The position numbers and the translations under genes were made by a program. This document shows, piece by piece, positions 54,226 to 64,000 of a stretch of DNA of 64,000 nucleotides. The stretch lies in contig CM041292.1 in the NCBI GenBank assembly GCA_023052935.1, positions 28,416,954 through 28,480,953 on the forward strand. Direction: 5' to 3'. Numbering within the stretch: position 1 is the stretch's first letter; each line of letters opens with the position of its first letter. This DNA comes from Piezodorus guildinii (taxonomy: Eukaryota > Arthropoda > Insecta > Hemiptera > Pentatomidae). The notes beneath the pieces were generated by a model. That model made no database searches and was not told where the DNA came from. It saw nothing but the letters and a program-made list of their open reading frames with translations.

Positions 54226-55460
54226 AAGAGAACGTATTGTTGAAAAGGCTATAGTGTGGGCTCCAGCGTGAAAGTTTTGAAAGGTTATAAATAACTTTTG
54301 AAATGATGTATTTTTTACTATCGAATGATTTATATAGAAATTGTTAACGAAATAATTGAGTTCTTAGAAGAACCCTTAAGATGAAGCACATATGCAAACT
54401 GGTTTAAGAATCATGTTAATTAGAAAGAATTTTCCAACACACATTTTCAGCCTTAAAGCTGATTTAAAATGGCTTCATCACTAAAAGGATTTGCTAGAAA
54501 AATATTTTATGAACAGTTTTATTTTTTTATTTATTTAGAAAAGGATAGAAAATAACTGGTAAAAAAAAATCAAAAATATCAAAAATGTTGAGCTGGAAAA
54601 TTAATGAAAATTGAACGATATATACAGAAATAAAATATATAGCAGAAACGAATGATTATAAATAAGATATAAGTCGAATCATGAAATTTCTTTTAACCTT
54701 TCTGAGGTCGATTACAAACTAATTAATATGATTCTTAAACCAGTATGCTTGCACGCCTAGAAAATCCAAATTAAGTAAAAACCAGATCTAGATGCACATT
54801 AGTACTTATTCATCACAACCTGTTTTATCTAATGCCTAAAAATGTAGAATGCATCTTTAAACCATAATCAATCATTATGGTTGAATAAATTTAATTAAAT
54901 TCAATTATTTGCCTTATGTTGATAACTTGTCTAGAAGAATTTCCATCTATTCAACTAACTTCTGTTATCGATTTTTCTTTATCGAATATAAAAAAGGATT
55001 TGGAAATGAGCGGAGTGACGTAAAATAGATTGACCTTTTCTATTAAAAAGATTGATTTAAATGACATGGTTAGATCATAGATATCCCGGGATATTTCTAT
55101 ACCTGATTTATAGTCAAGAGGCCTTTCAAAAGTTTTGAAGCTACAAATGTCCTAACCGTCTTTTTATTCAATTTTCTTCATAATGCATTATACATAAAGA
55201 CATAATCTTATGATATTTAAACTTTTCTGATTCCTAGTACTTTTATAACTACATTAGGATTCTAGTCAATGGAAAATTTAAAAAAAAAAATATATATATA
55301 TATTTTGGAGTTTCATCGATTTTTTTATTAAAATAAAGTAGTGAGGTAAGTGTTATGAGGATAAGCCTTGATCGTTATCCAACATCGGGTTAGTGACGGT
55401 AAATATTATCACCCTTTAATTTAAGAAATCGATTTCCCATCAACAGAATATTTATATACA

Positions 55461-55462
<2 letters not shown>
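54226..55462. other. Intergenic DNA, nothing recognised
   Basis: AT-rich, no supportable feature. Confidence 0.4.

Positions 55463-55539
<77 letters not shown>
55463..55539. repeat. (TA)n/(TG)n microsatellite
   Basis: About 40 bases of TA followed by about 30 bases of TG. Confidence 0.95.
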
Positions 55540-55542
<3 letters not shown>

Positions 55543-55689
55543 AAGTTGGTATTTAACAGATTTTATCATATCGCAGAAGAATAATTAAATTACAAGTAAA
55601 TAACCCTTACAACACAAACTCTTTAAACAAAACAATTGAACATATGTTCAAAAATATGTTTTACACAAACAAATAATTATTCATAACTC

Positions 55690-57000
55690 TCCCCCCCCCC
55701 TGCAGTCAGTTTCTCACTAGGATAAAGTGACAACTTGTTGGCGTGGAATAAATTTGATACCATTTTCCTTTTTCTACAATGAAGTTCGTATATTGACGAT
55801 GAAACCCTCTTCAAAATCTTGAATGGGCCCACTCTTAACTTTATCTAACATTCTTCTATTCATTTTATTTCCGTTCTCTACATAGACTAGGTCTCCTATT
55901 TTAAATTCGTGATCTCTTCTGTTTTTATCAATCCTGGTTTTATTCCTCTCAAAACTCTTTCTGGAATTTGATCGCGCTTCTTGCCTATCTCTGACTAAAC
56001 CCCTTTTCTCGATAGAACTAAGGGGACAAATGGTTGAAAGTTTTCCGAAGAGCAAATATTGCGGCTCAAATTTGGTTGAACTATGCCTTGTTCTATTGTA
56101 TTCCGCGACACACTCCTCAGCAACTCTTGACCTGGCGCGTTTGTCTCCACTATTAATTCTGCACCTTATCCTATTGACTAAAGTGTGATTCCACCTTTCA
56201 TTTAGCCATTGGATTAAGGACAATCTATGGAGGTGAATATCAATTTATTTTTTTTTCTATCCAAATAATTTTTTAGTTCTTCTGAATTCAATCCAGGATA
56301 TTGGTCAGCAAGAATGATTTTTATTTCATTGTTTCGTGCAATTGGGTCAATAAGCTTTATAAAATCCTTAGCGCATTGACCTGTTGTTGTAGAAATCCAA
56401 GCATATCTACTGAAATGATCAACCAAGATATGCATGTATTTCTTGGAAGACCTGTTGCCTGCGAAGCCACCAACTGTATCAATTGACATGATCTCATAAG
56501 GTTCACAGCTGGCCCTAGCTGTGACATTAAACTAATAATTCTACTTCGTCGTGCTTTGTTCTCGACGCAAATTGAGCAGCTTTTACAAAATTTACTAATT
56601 AATTTGTCCATATTCTTAAAATAGTAGAGTGATCTCTTTTCTCTTAGATGGGCAACACCATTATGTCCGTAATAATTATGCAATCTTTGAATGAGTTTAA
56701 TGCCTAAGTCGGTTGAAAAAAATATTCTTGATCTATTTTTCAATCTCTTAAAAGTAATGTTATGCCGTTTTTCAGTATCCTTAACTGAGTACAGTTCATT
56801 TGAGTTTTTCCTTTGGTCATCTATTATTTCACTTGTTTCAATTAAATTGGAAACTTGAATAGCGTCTTCATTTTCAAAAATATTCTAGAACGGGCTGCCT
56901 TGATAAGAGATCCACTAAAACATTGTCCTTCCCTTTCTTATAAATTATCTTGAAATTGAACTGGGACAAATAATGAACAAGATCGCCTAAGTAAAGCACT
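55690..57000 (-). mobile_element. Ty3/gypsy-like LTR retrotransposon relic (RNase H end to integrase)
   Basis: Minus-strand order is RNase H end (57000-56880), integrase zinc finger (56743-56530), integrase core (56489-56214) and integrase C-terminus (56223-55774), as in gypsy pol. On the minus strand a G-rich run at 55690-55701 followed by gag looks like a polypurine tract, with the 3' LTR expected just below it. LTR limits were not found and the microsatellite at 55463 may have replaced part. gag, protease, RT and any env are absent. Confidence 0.75.
55774..57000 (-). pseudogene. Gypsy-like pol: RNase H tail and integrase, frameshifted
   Basis: The RNase H end resembles 'LSQFNFKIIYKKGKDNVL'. 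The integrase N-terminal HHCC finger is LHNYYGHNGVAHLREK followed by FCKSCSIC. The core begins SIDTVGG and includes VDHFSRYAWI. The second catalytic Asp lies in LADQYPGLNS, where TDNG is usual, and the catalytic Glu context is NERWNHTL. The C-terminal part has the EYNRTRHSSTKFEPQYLLFG block and a GPY/F-like module (FKIGDLVYVENGNKMNRRML then SGP). Frames shift near 56500 and 56220, and stops lie near 56880. In live elements integrase inserts the cDNA. This copy is inactive. Confidence 0.8.
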
Positions 57001-57060
57001 TAAATGATATGGGAGGTTGACATTTATTAATTTCCTGCAGTCCGCCGGTAAGTTTTTATG
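57001..57060 (+). repeat. Short dispersed repeat, unit 1 (pairs with 59423-59480)
   Basis: 'gggaggttgaca' followed by 'cctgcagtccgccggta'. A similar segment, 'agaggttgacg...cctgcagttcgtcggta', lies on the other side of the split repeat A copy. Confidence 0.55.
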
Positions 57061-58014
57061 ATAAAAAGTACTTTACACTGAGCAAAAAAAATTAAATAAA
57101 TAGTAATGGAAAGGTATTGCGATCGGGAGATTTTTCTATTTACAGTTTTCAAGGAAATATACGTTTTATAGTTCTCTGAATCTAAATAGCCAAATAGGGC
57201 GAATAGGTTGGCGTGTGTGTCCGTATGTGGTAAGCCTACCACGAAAACTATAAGTCGTACGAAACTCGAATTTTATATTAAAGACAACTTATGCACTAAG
57301 TGTTACACACACTTTTTACAAATTTGGGTTACCAGAAGTGATAGTTTAAACCAAGCAATTTGTACTGGTTTACGATTTTCTAAAAAAAAAGTCTCTAACG
57401 ATTTGGATTAAACTAGCTATATCGATGAAAATTTAGGAAGAAGTAATAGATAGGTTTTATTCTGAATTAAATAGTCAGACAGAACTGAAACTGGGATATT
57501 TTAAATTACCTTCCTCTAATGTACCTTTAATTTTGTATATAATAAAAAAAACAATAAAAAAAAAAAAATTCATATCATCTTGTTAATATTGATAAAAAAC
57601 GGGTAAATATATAAGTTGCACGAATTCGATATCCGTCTATAAGAGAAAGGAGGAAAAATAAATTGGTATGCAATTTTTGTTTTTTTGAACACAATACCAG
57701 TAATATGATGTACTACGCGACTGACTGAGAAGGATCTCCTTGCATCGTACTTCGATATCCACTTGTGTGGGGATAATAATATACCGTCACAAAATATACT
57801 GTTGGAATCCTAAAGATTTTATAAAATATTTTATCTTGAATATAAATATATAATATAAAATTGTGATAATTAATGGAGACTGATAAAGAGTCGATATTAT
57901 AGGATAATATTTAATAATATAATATAATATTTAATAAAACATATTTTTATAAAAACTCAAAGTAATTAATTCATTATTTGATCTATTGATTTAAAAATTC
58001 TTGAACTGGAGTCA

Positions 58015-58245
58015 CTTGTGACATATTGGCTAGCATTACAGCTTTCTATGCCTAAGATCACGGGTTTAAGACTTCGGAGGTGACATAAAAAGGTGTTCCC
58101 GGATCTGTGCAATGTCAGGTTCTCATCAAAGATCCCTATCCTAATTATACCTAAACATACAAAATTTAGAGTTCCTGCTGTAGCATCGTCCGATTAACCA
58201 CAGTAGCGTAAAGTGACGTTAAATGAATAAACAAACAAGATCCTT
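58015..58245 (+). repeat. tRNA-derived SINE (family S2), with head
   Basis: The tRNA-like head at 58020-58075 contains TGGCTAGCATTACAG (A-box region) and GGGTTTAAGAC (B-box-like). The body 'cggaggtgacataaaaaggt', 'gcatcgtccgattaaccaca' ends 'aagtgacgttaaatgaataa'. Headless copies are at 31322-31505 and 39748-39875. Confidence 0.75.
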
Positions 58246-59335
58246 AAATTGATTTTAAATACGACTTTTGACCGAGTATGGCCCCCGGGACTGTTGTACA
58301 AACTCCGTAAATTCCTTCCTCCTACATACTTCCTAATCATCCAGTCCTACCTTTCTGACAGATGCTTCAAAACAAACCACAATAGTTCCTATTCATCGCT
58401 TTTCACCCAGTCTGCTGGGATTCCTCAAGGTAGTTATCCTATGACCCATTCTTTACACAGTATATACAGCTGATATCCCAACCCATCCTAACACATTCCT
58501 TTCTACCTATGCCGATGACACTTGCGTGTTATCGGTTAATAACGATCCTACAATTGCCTCTTAAACTCTCCAATCCCTCATCAGAGACCTCAAGGTATGG
58601 TGTCAGAATTGGAGAATTAAAATCAATTCCAATAAATCCCAACAAATTACCTTTACCCTTCGTCGAAAACCTATGATATCCTGCCCTACGGTGTCCTTTA
58701 ATGATATTTGCTTGTCCCGGTTTAACAGATCCGATATTTAGGACTCCTGCTTGACAAACGACTTACATGGAATCTGCATACAAGACTGAAGAGACAAGAA
58801 ACTGCAACGTTGCAAACTGCAACCCGTGATTTCGGCTACTCCAACACTTACTAGACAGACGCTCTAACCTTTCACTTAACTACAAAAGACTCATTTACAT
58901 GACCATCATAGGCCTATCTGGACCTACGGAGTAGAATTTCGGGACTCTACTAAACCATCAAACTCTTCCCGTATCCAATCCTTACAATCCAAAATCCTTC
59001 GCCAAATCCTTAACGCTCCTTACTTTGTCACGAATAAAATCATCCACAATGATATTAATGTTCCATATGTTGCTGATTTGGCCCGTACCAGGTATCACAC
59101 CTTCCATGAAAAAATCCACTCCCACTCTAATCCATTAGTTTCAATCCTTGCTTCCTCTTCCATTCCTGATGATTCTCCGAGGTGTCTAAAAAGAAGATGG
59201 CCTCGAGACCTTCTTGTTTAGACTCACTACCAAAGAGAGCTGCCAATGGGCAGTTTCTCTTCATGTGTTATAACATTTCAGCATATATACTTGATGTATT
59301 TTTTGTACAGTTGTGAATTTCAATAAAAATATATT
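58246..59335 (+). mobile_element. Jockey-like non-LTR retrotransposon, 5'-truncated, with 3' end
   Basis: Starts inside the RT fingers and ends in a 3' UTR with 'caataaaaatatatttaaaa' (59318-59337). It lies within repeat A and directly after the S2 SINE, so it probably inserted at or near the SINE end. Confidence 0.8.
58249..59220 (+). pseudogene. Jockey-like reverse transcriptase, stops and frameshifts
   Basis: It reads TTFDRVWPPGLLYKLRKFLP, IIQSYLSDRCFK, and SAGIPQGS (motif 4). A frameshift near 58430 then gives LYTVYTADIP-like and TYADDTCVLSVNNDPTIAS (motif 5, YADD kept). LLLDKRLTWNLHTRLKRQE, IWTYG-like and SKILRQILNAPYFVTNK follow, with the end RCLKRRWPRDLLV at 59185-59220. Many stops. 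It is the closest relative in the window of the fragment at 20655-21260. Confidence 0.8.
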
Positions 59336-59386
59336 TAAAATAAAAAATACGACTTAAGTAAAAGTCGTGTGTTGTGCTTACCTGAT

Positions 59387-60170
59387 TTTTAAATATGGGT
59401 AGTATCTTAATTTAATAAAGTATTTAAATGACGTGAGAGGTTGACGTCTATCAAACGCCTGCAGTTCGTCGGTATTTTTTTTGGAAAAGTAGAACTTCAA
59501 GGTATGTGCACTCACGCCTTGATGTTCCAATCAGTAAATGTTAGGGGCTACTTTTTTATAAGTCAATGAAGCTGTAAAGTCCAATAAATTATTATAGAAA
59601 ACAACTTTTCGATTAATAATAAATATTTTTCGTGAATCTTGAAGTAGTTATTTAGTTTATAGTTTTAGATACGTTACAAACGTTTCTAGGACTTTAAAAA
59701 CCCAAAATGTCCAAGGAAGAGAGAATTAGAGCTTAAATGTTTGATATAATTATTAAATTAAACGCAGCTTAAACTCGAAGGCAAGAAGTCTGGGTAGAGA
59801 TGATTTGTTCTTCGTTGTCATCTGCAACCGCAAACTTGGTAGAACTTGGAAACAACTCTGCTCCACAACTGGGAGCACATAATGCGACCTTTCACCTTTA
59901 GAAAGGGACCGCGGTAGGCGATAAATTACCAAGGGCGTTAAGGTAGACTGACTGCGGGACCATGCACAAAACAAGAAGGCAAGTGCGAAGAGAATTATTG
60001 TGACCGAGGTCCGCCCTGGTATGTCGCACCTTACGCAACACAAACAATATAACCAGTCGGCCTGGCCCCAACTGGGGAAATGTGTCCTGACGGGTTATCG
60101 CTGGGCCAGTCGGGCTGTTAGACCTTTATTGATTGGCAGATCTAGACCGATCTTGAATATTATTAATGTC
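59387..60170. other. Intergenic DNA with an unexplained GC-richer block
   Basis: 59423-59480 is the second unit of the short repeat. 59780-60150 is GC-richer than its surroundings and includes a minus-strand frame (60043-59753) and a pair of related phrases, 'ccagtcggcctggcc' and 'gggccagtcgggct'. I do not recognise it. Confidence 0.35.
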
Positions 60171-60576
60171 AAACTATAATAATGGATAGATTATACTTAA
60201 TAGGTTCTACTGAAAAAATATCATTTATCTGTTCGTCAGCAATAATGAAGCTTAGTAATCGATCAAATAATAAATATCGAATAACGTTTAAAAAAATTAT
60301 TTTGTCCACCTTACTCCATACGTCATATAAGGAAACCGTCTGCGGCTTATCCAAAACTACTAGACCAATTTTTTTTTTTTTAATTCGTCACAATCTTGTA
60401 TTTTGTGTTGCATCCGACGATGATCGTAATATCAAAAAGTTCATATCAGCCGATTAGCCTTAGTGTGGATCTGATAATTTTATCATAAATGTGTTTTTTG
60501 TCGTTGAGTGGAGGTTTAGAACGCTTTTCAAGTAAATTTTTGTAATAATTGGTATCCACGAACAGTTTCTTTTTAT
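60171..60576. other. Intergenic DNA, no gene recognised
   Basis: The plus-strand frame 60182-60457 (91 codons) crosses a T-run and has no domain. Not called. Confidence 0.35.
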
Positions 60577-60700
60577 TACTTTCACTTACTATACATAGTA
60601 AGGGGAAGTATTGCGATCATGAAAATTTTCGAATTCCAGTATTCAACGGAAATACACGTTTTAGGGTTCCCTGAGTCCAAATAAGTCCCGCAAAAAGGTC

Positions 60701-60740
<40 letters not shown>

Positions 60741-61560
60741 TGTTTGTGGTAACTCCAGGGCGGAAACGGTAAGTCCTATGAAACTGAAATTTCATATTCA
60801 GGACAACTATATGCCCAAGACGTGACAAAACTTTTTTCATCAAAATGAACTTACCAGAAGAGGCACTTTATACCTTGCATTTTACACCTTTTTTCGATTT
60901 TCTCGAAAACGGTTCCGACGATTTTGATTAAACTCGCCATATCGATGTAAAATTTGATGGGCTTAAATATCATGTAGGTTTTATTTGAATAAAAATGGTC
61001 TGACAGGGTTTAAATGCCGATATTTCTTCCCCTAAAGTACCTTTAATTTTGTAGATTCAATAATAAGAACTAGATTAGCTTGTTAACGCTGGTGAAAAAC
61101 AGGTAAATATATTAATTGAATAAATTCGATAACCAACTAAAGGAGAAAATAGAAAAAATATTTTTTTAATGCAATTTTTCGTTTTTGAACTTAAGAGCAG
61201 TAATATACATGTATGATATACCATTGGAAAGCTAAAGATTTTAGAAAAAATATCATCTTATACACAAGCTTTTAAAAGTTAATTGAGTGTGATGAAATGA
61301 ACATAAAACTAACTGATTATTTTAGATAATAATATAATAGATTTTTTAATGAAACACATGTTTCTACATAAATTCAATTTGTTTAATTCCTTAATAGTTT
61401 CACGTATTTTTAATAAAACACATGTTTCTATAGAAATTCGATTTAACTAATTCTTTAATAGTCATTTTAATCAGTCATTTTGATCTCTTACTGTATTTGA
61501 AAATTCTTTAATCGATTAAAAACGGAGGTAAGTGAAAGTCGTGTGTTGCCCGCACTAGAT
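60577..61560 (-). repeat. Repeat A, full length (longest copy)
   Basis: 984 bp. The minus strand starts at 61560 with ATCTAGTGCGGGCAACACAC and ends at 60577 with gtaagtgaaagta after a slightly worn palindrome. It contains a (TG)n run at 60707-60737. All family blocks are present in order. Confidence 0.9.
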
Positions 61561-61662
61561 TTTTTTTGTTACTGTTTCTTTATTAAAAAATGTGCTATAT
61601 TTTGTAATATTATTTAAGTATTATATTGTATCTTGCTGTGTACTGTGTTACTGTTTGTTATT

Positions 61663-61791
61663 GTACTTTTGTTGAATTGCCGCAGGTGAACTCCTTTCCC
61701 ATACGCGAGCTTGCCTTAGTGAGAGATAGTGACTTCCACTTGCACTGCAAAATGTCTGCATTTTGATTTAAATAAAAAAAAAAAAAATTGT
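61663..61791 (+). repeat. A-tailed fragment, retrotransposed end of unknown source
   Basis: Less AT-rich sequence ('gtgaactcctttcccatacg') ends with AATAAA and a run of A (61771-61787), the form of a retrotransposed 3' end. No coding match recognised. Confidence 0.4.
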
Positions 61792-62439
61792 CTTGTATGA
61801 GGATTTTAAAGTAAGACGTGAGTGAAGAAGGCGTCCTAGTTATCGGAATTGTTTGGCAGAAATGAGTGGTGTATTATTAATGGATACAGAGGCTCCAATG
61901 ACTAAAGATAATTTGGTGAGATATTTGAGGATTTATTTTAATCCTTCAATTATAAAACATAACAATTTTAATAATCAATATTGAGGTTTTATAGAAGCCT
62001 AATTTGAGAACTCCGATAAAGATAACACATCTCTGATATTTGAACCTAATTTTAACACAAATCGATTTAACGAATTTGATCAAAATCAGCAGAGCATTTT
62101 AGAAGAAAAATAATACGTTATAACGTTATTTCATGCTTATTTGCAATTAATTATGTTAGAGTATAATAATAAATATATTTTTCATTAAATTAAAGGTTAT
62201 TAATAATTGACAAACTTTAAGAGTTTCACGATAATTTGGTACTAAGGGTGAACGAGCAACAGAATAGTGGAGAAATAAATTAACACAATTTGTACAATTT
62301 GAACGCCAATCAACATTTTATATAGACATCAAATAAATTAAAATAAATTTATATACAAATATAAATATTACCTGAATAAAAATCAGGAATACATTATAAA
62401 CATATTAATAGGCTTTTCGTTGTACAATATTTGATAATA
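61792..62439. other. Intergenic DNA, nothing recognised
   Basis: AT-rich; no supportable feature. Confidence 0.4.
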
Positions 62440-63115
62440 ATTCATTCGTATCGCTGACCTATTTTTATATACACATTTAAACCAAGATATGTAATAGGAA
62501 ATGCCAATAGACTCAGTAATATTCGAAGAACCTGCAAAAGTTACATTTGTGACCTAAATTGTTTTGATAAATATAATTTTGTTCTACGAGAATTAAAATC
62601 TAAACAAAATTTTACTTCCGTTTATCTATGTGTAAAATATTCCATCTTCTAAAGAACCTATGATTTAGTTTGGATTTAAAATGTAAAAAATGATAGTTTC
62701 TTTTTAATGTTCCAGGTATGAAGAAAAACGAAAAACGCAGTTAATCAAACGATGTGTCGGAATACATGCGACTAGTGAAAAAAAAATCGATTTTTAAAAC
62801 TTTCGTACATTTGCTATATCTATAACAAAGAGGTATTTTACGAATAAATCTTATTTGTAATTCTGCCTTTCCTGATGATATAAAATAACTCAAATATTCA
62901 TTATTCGTTCATGTACCAATAATTAGACCGTATTTATATACACACTCTTATTTATATACATATGTAATGAAGATGTGCAATAGGAAATACCACTAGCATT
63001 ACTGATATTATAAGATCGTGTCGCAATGGTTGACCTAAATTACTGATCAATATCTTTTATTTTTTTTTTATGTTTTATAAGTTAAAATAACTAAACATAA
63101 TTTTGCTTGAACATA
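62440..63115 (+). repeat. Pair of diverged direct repeats
   Basis: 62440-62640 and 62890-63115 share ordered phrases: 'tatttttatatacaca' / 'tatttatatacacac', 'gtaataggaaatgccaatag' / 'gcaataggaaataccactag', 'gtgacctaaattg' / 'ggttgacctaaatta', 'ctaaacaaaattttactt' / 'ctaaacataattttgctt'. Probably two copies of an old repeat. Confidence 0.55.
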
Positions 63116-63340
63116 ATTGAGCTCAGCTATGTCTAAATTATTACTTTCATTTCTTTATGACTTTAAAAACGCCCTTAATTGATTGTAATAGATAATAATT
63201 TATATTGCTAAATTTACTCATAGAAAATCATTACTTTTATCGAAACTATATCATTACATAAATAAGAGTAATGTGATATACGAATTTTTACAGTTTTATT
63301 TTACATTGCTTAATTATTTTAATTTATTTTTAATATATAC

Positions 63341-63697
63341 TTGACTTATGATCATTTAGTACGTTCAAAACAAAGAGAGTCAAAGCAAGGTTATGTTCCT
63401 AGCATATGTCATATTGAAGCCGTGCATGGTTTCGAAAACCAGAATGATACCCTTATAGCTAAAATACGATTGTATCTCTTTTATAACCCACTTCAGAGAC
63501 CGAAATACTACAAAAAGTGTTATACAGTCGAATATGGTGTAATAAATAAAATCAAATACTATGGAATAAATAATCAATCAACCATTTTTAATTACATACC
63601 TCAAAATAAATTATGTTTGATTTACAACTGTTGTTTTGATAAATGCGATATTAATCGTACTAAATTTTACACGCAAGAAATATTTCTCATAAATTAA
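63341..63697 (+). other. Uncharacterised open reading frame of 118 codons
   Basis: Begins MTYDHLVRSKQRESKQGYVP and ends EIFLIN. It is Tyr-, Asn- and Lys-rich with four Cys near the end (CLIYNCCFDKCD). The frame is longer than chance expectation for such AT-rich DNA would favour, but there is no signal peptide, no recognisable domain and no promoter or splice evidence. It may be part of a repeat or an exon of an unseen gene. Confidence 0.2.
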
Positions 63698-64000
63698 ATC
63701 AGTCCCAGATATAGTGACAGAAATACAGAAGTTATAGTCAATTTCAATTAGAAATTAATTTGTGTTCAGGGAATGTCTACAAAGAAGTCATGAAAAAATA
63801 ATTATTGTGACAATCATTTATGGCACAAAAGAAACACGCATAAAATATTATCTTGTAGTTGATACAGAGATTATTTATTTCGTTCACAGAAAATATAGGC
63901 ATAATATATTAATTTATAAATATATATTAACTTTTTACAACCAAAAGAGTTCACTATATATTAATCTAACAGAGAAACAGATAACACCTTCTCTTTACAT
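63698..64000. other. Window end, nothing recognised
   Basis: AT-rich sequence without a supportable feature. Confidence 0.4.

Larger units (their letters stand above)
57100..59386 (-). repeat. Repeat A copy interrupted by a SINE and a Jockey fragment
   Basis: The 3' part (57100-58010, minus strand) and the 5' terminus (59337-59386, 'gacttaagtaaaagtcgtgt' with 'gcttacctgat') belong to one copy. Between them lie the S2 SINE and a Jockey-like fragment. An extra segment near 57715-57790 interrupts the internal part. Confidence 0.75.

Noticed and set aside
55690..57000. An endogenous retrovirus with env
   Set aside because: Only pol-derived RNase H and integrase pieces are visible; nothing env-like was seen, so it is described as a gypsy-like retrotransposon relic.

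Overview
This is insect (at least arthropod) genomic DNA. It is AT-rich and non-coding over most of its length, with five short GC-rich islands that encode RR-2 cuticular proteins, all on the + strand. Each gene has the usual cuticular layout: a TATA box, a tiny first exon with only four codons, an 80-84 nt intron, and one large exon carrying an AHAPV-rich low-complexity sequence around a Rebers-Riddiford type 2 chitin-binding domain. The order of insect cannot be fixed from the window; a hemipteroid or polyneopteran insect is a guess.

Host genes. Four CPR genes look intact: 10811-11472, 16234-16916, 24355-25037 and 32109-32729. A fifth (44204-44821) has a one-base frameshift inside the chitin-binding domain and a disturbed 3' end, so it is a pseudogene or an assembly error. 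The first three share promoter, intron and coding sequence almost base for base and lose similarity just past the stop codon, as expected from recent duplication or gene conversion. In the four intact genes the TATA box lies 30 nt before the likely start site, which lies 22 nt before ATG. CAAGG-core motifs (possible FTZ-F1 type sites) lie upstream of each TATA box. The products should be co-expressed, secreted by epidermis and built into hard cuticle with chitin.

Everything else I can identify is mobile DNA, mostly broken: (a) at least three mariner relics (1710-2518, 17670-18600, 33880-34200); (b) Jockey-like and RNase H-bearing non-LTR fragments (3790-5110, 6603-7550, 7590-8437, 20655-21260, 26160-26465, 35826-36600, 36661-36960, 39960-40380, 50985-51175, 58246-59335); (c) two Dong/R4-like elements embedded in TAA repeats (38231-38837, 46157-47178); (d) a gypsy-like pol relic (55690-57000); (e) a piggyBac-like transposase relic beside unusual GC-rich palindromes (48564-49757); (f) tRNA-derived SINEs; (g) a large non-coding interspersed family, here called repeat A, of about 0.8-1.0 kb with a palindromic 3' end, in at least a dozen copies; (h) a fold-back family, here called family F, whose arms carry a hammerhead-ribozyme-like core (CUGAUGA ... 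GAAACGUC) and which has a one-sided extension of about 30 nt, as in non-autonomous Penelope-like elements.

Family F is the best candidate for something not well described: six copies, several of them near-perfect inverted repeats, one pair head-to-head, and one whose loop is a copy of nearby flanking DNA. Repeat A and the GC palindromes follow. Many elements are nested in one another, which gives a relative order of insertion. No rRNA, functional tRNA, CRISPR or bacterial-type feature was seen.
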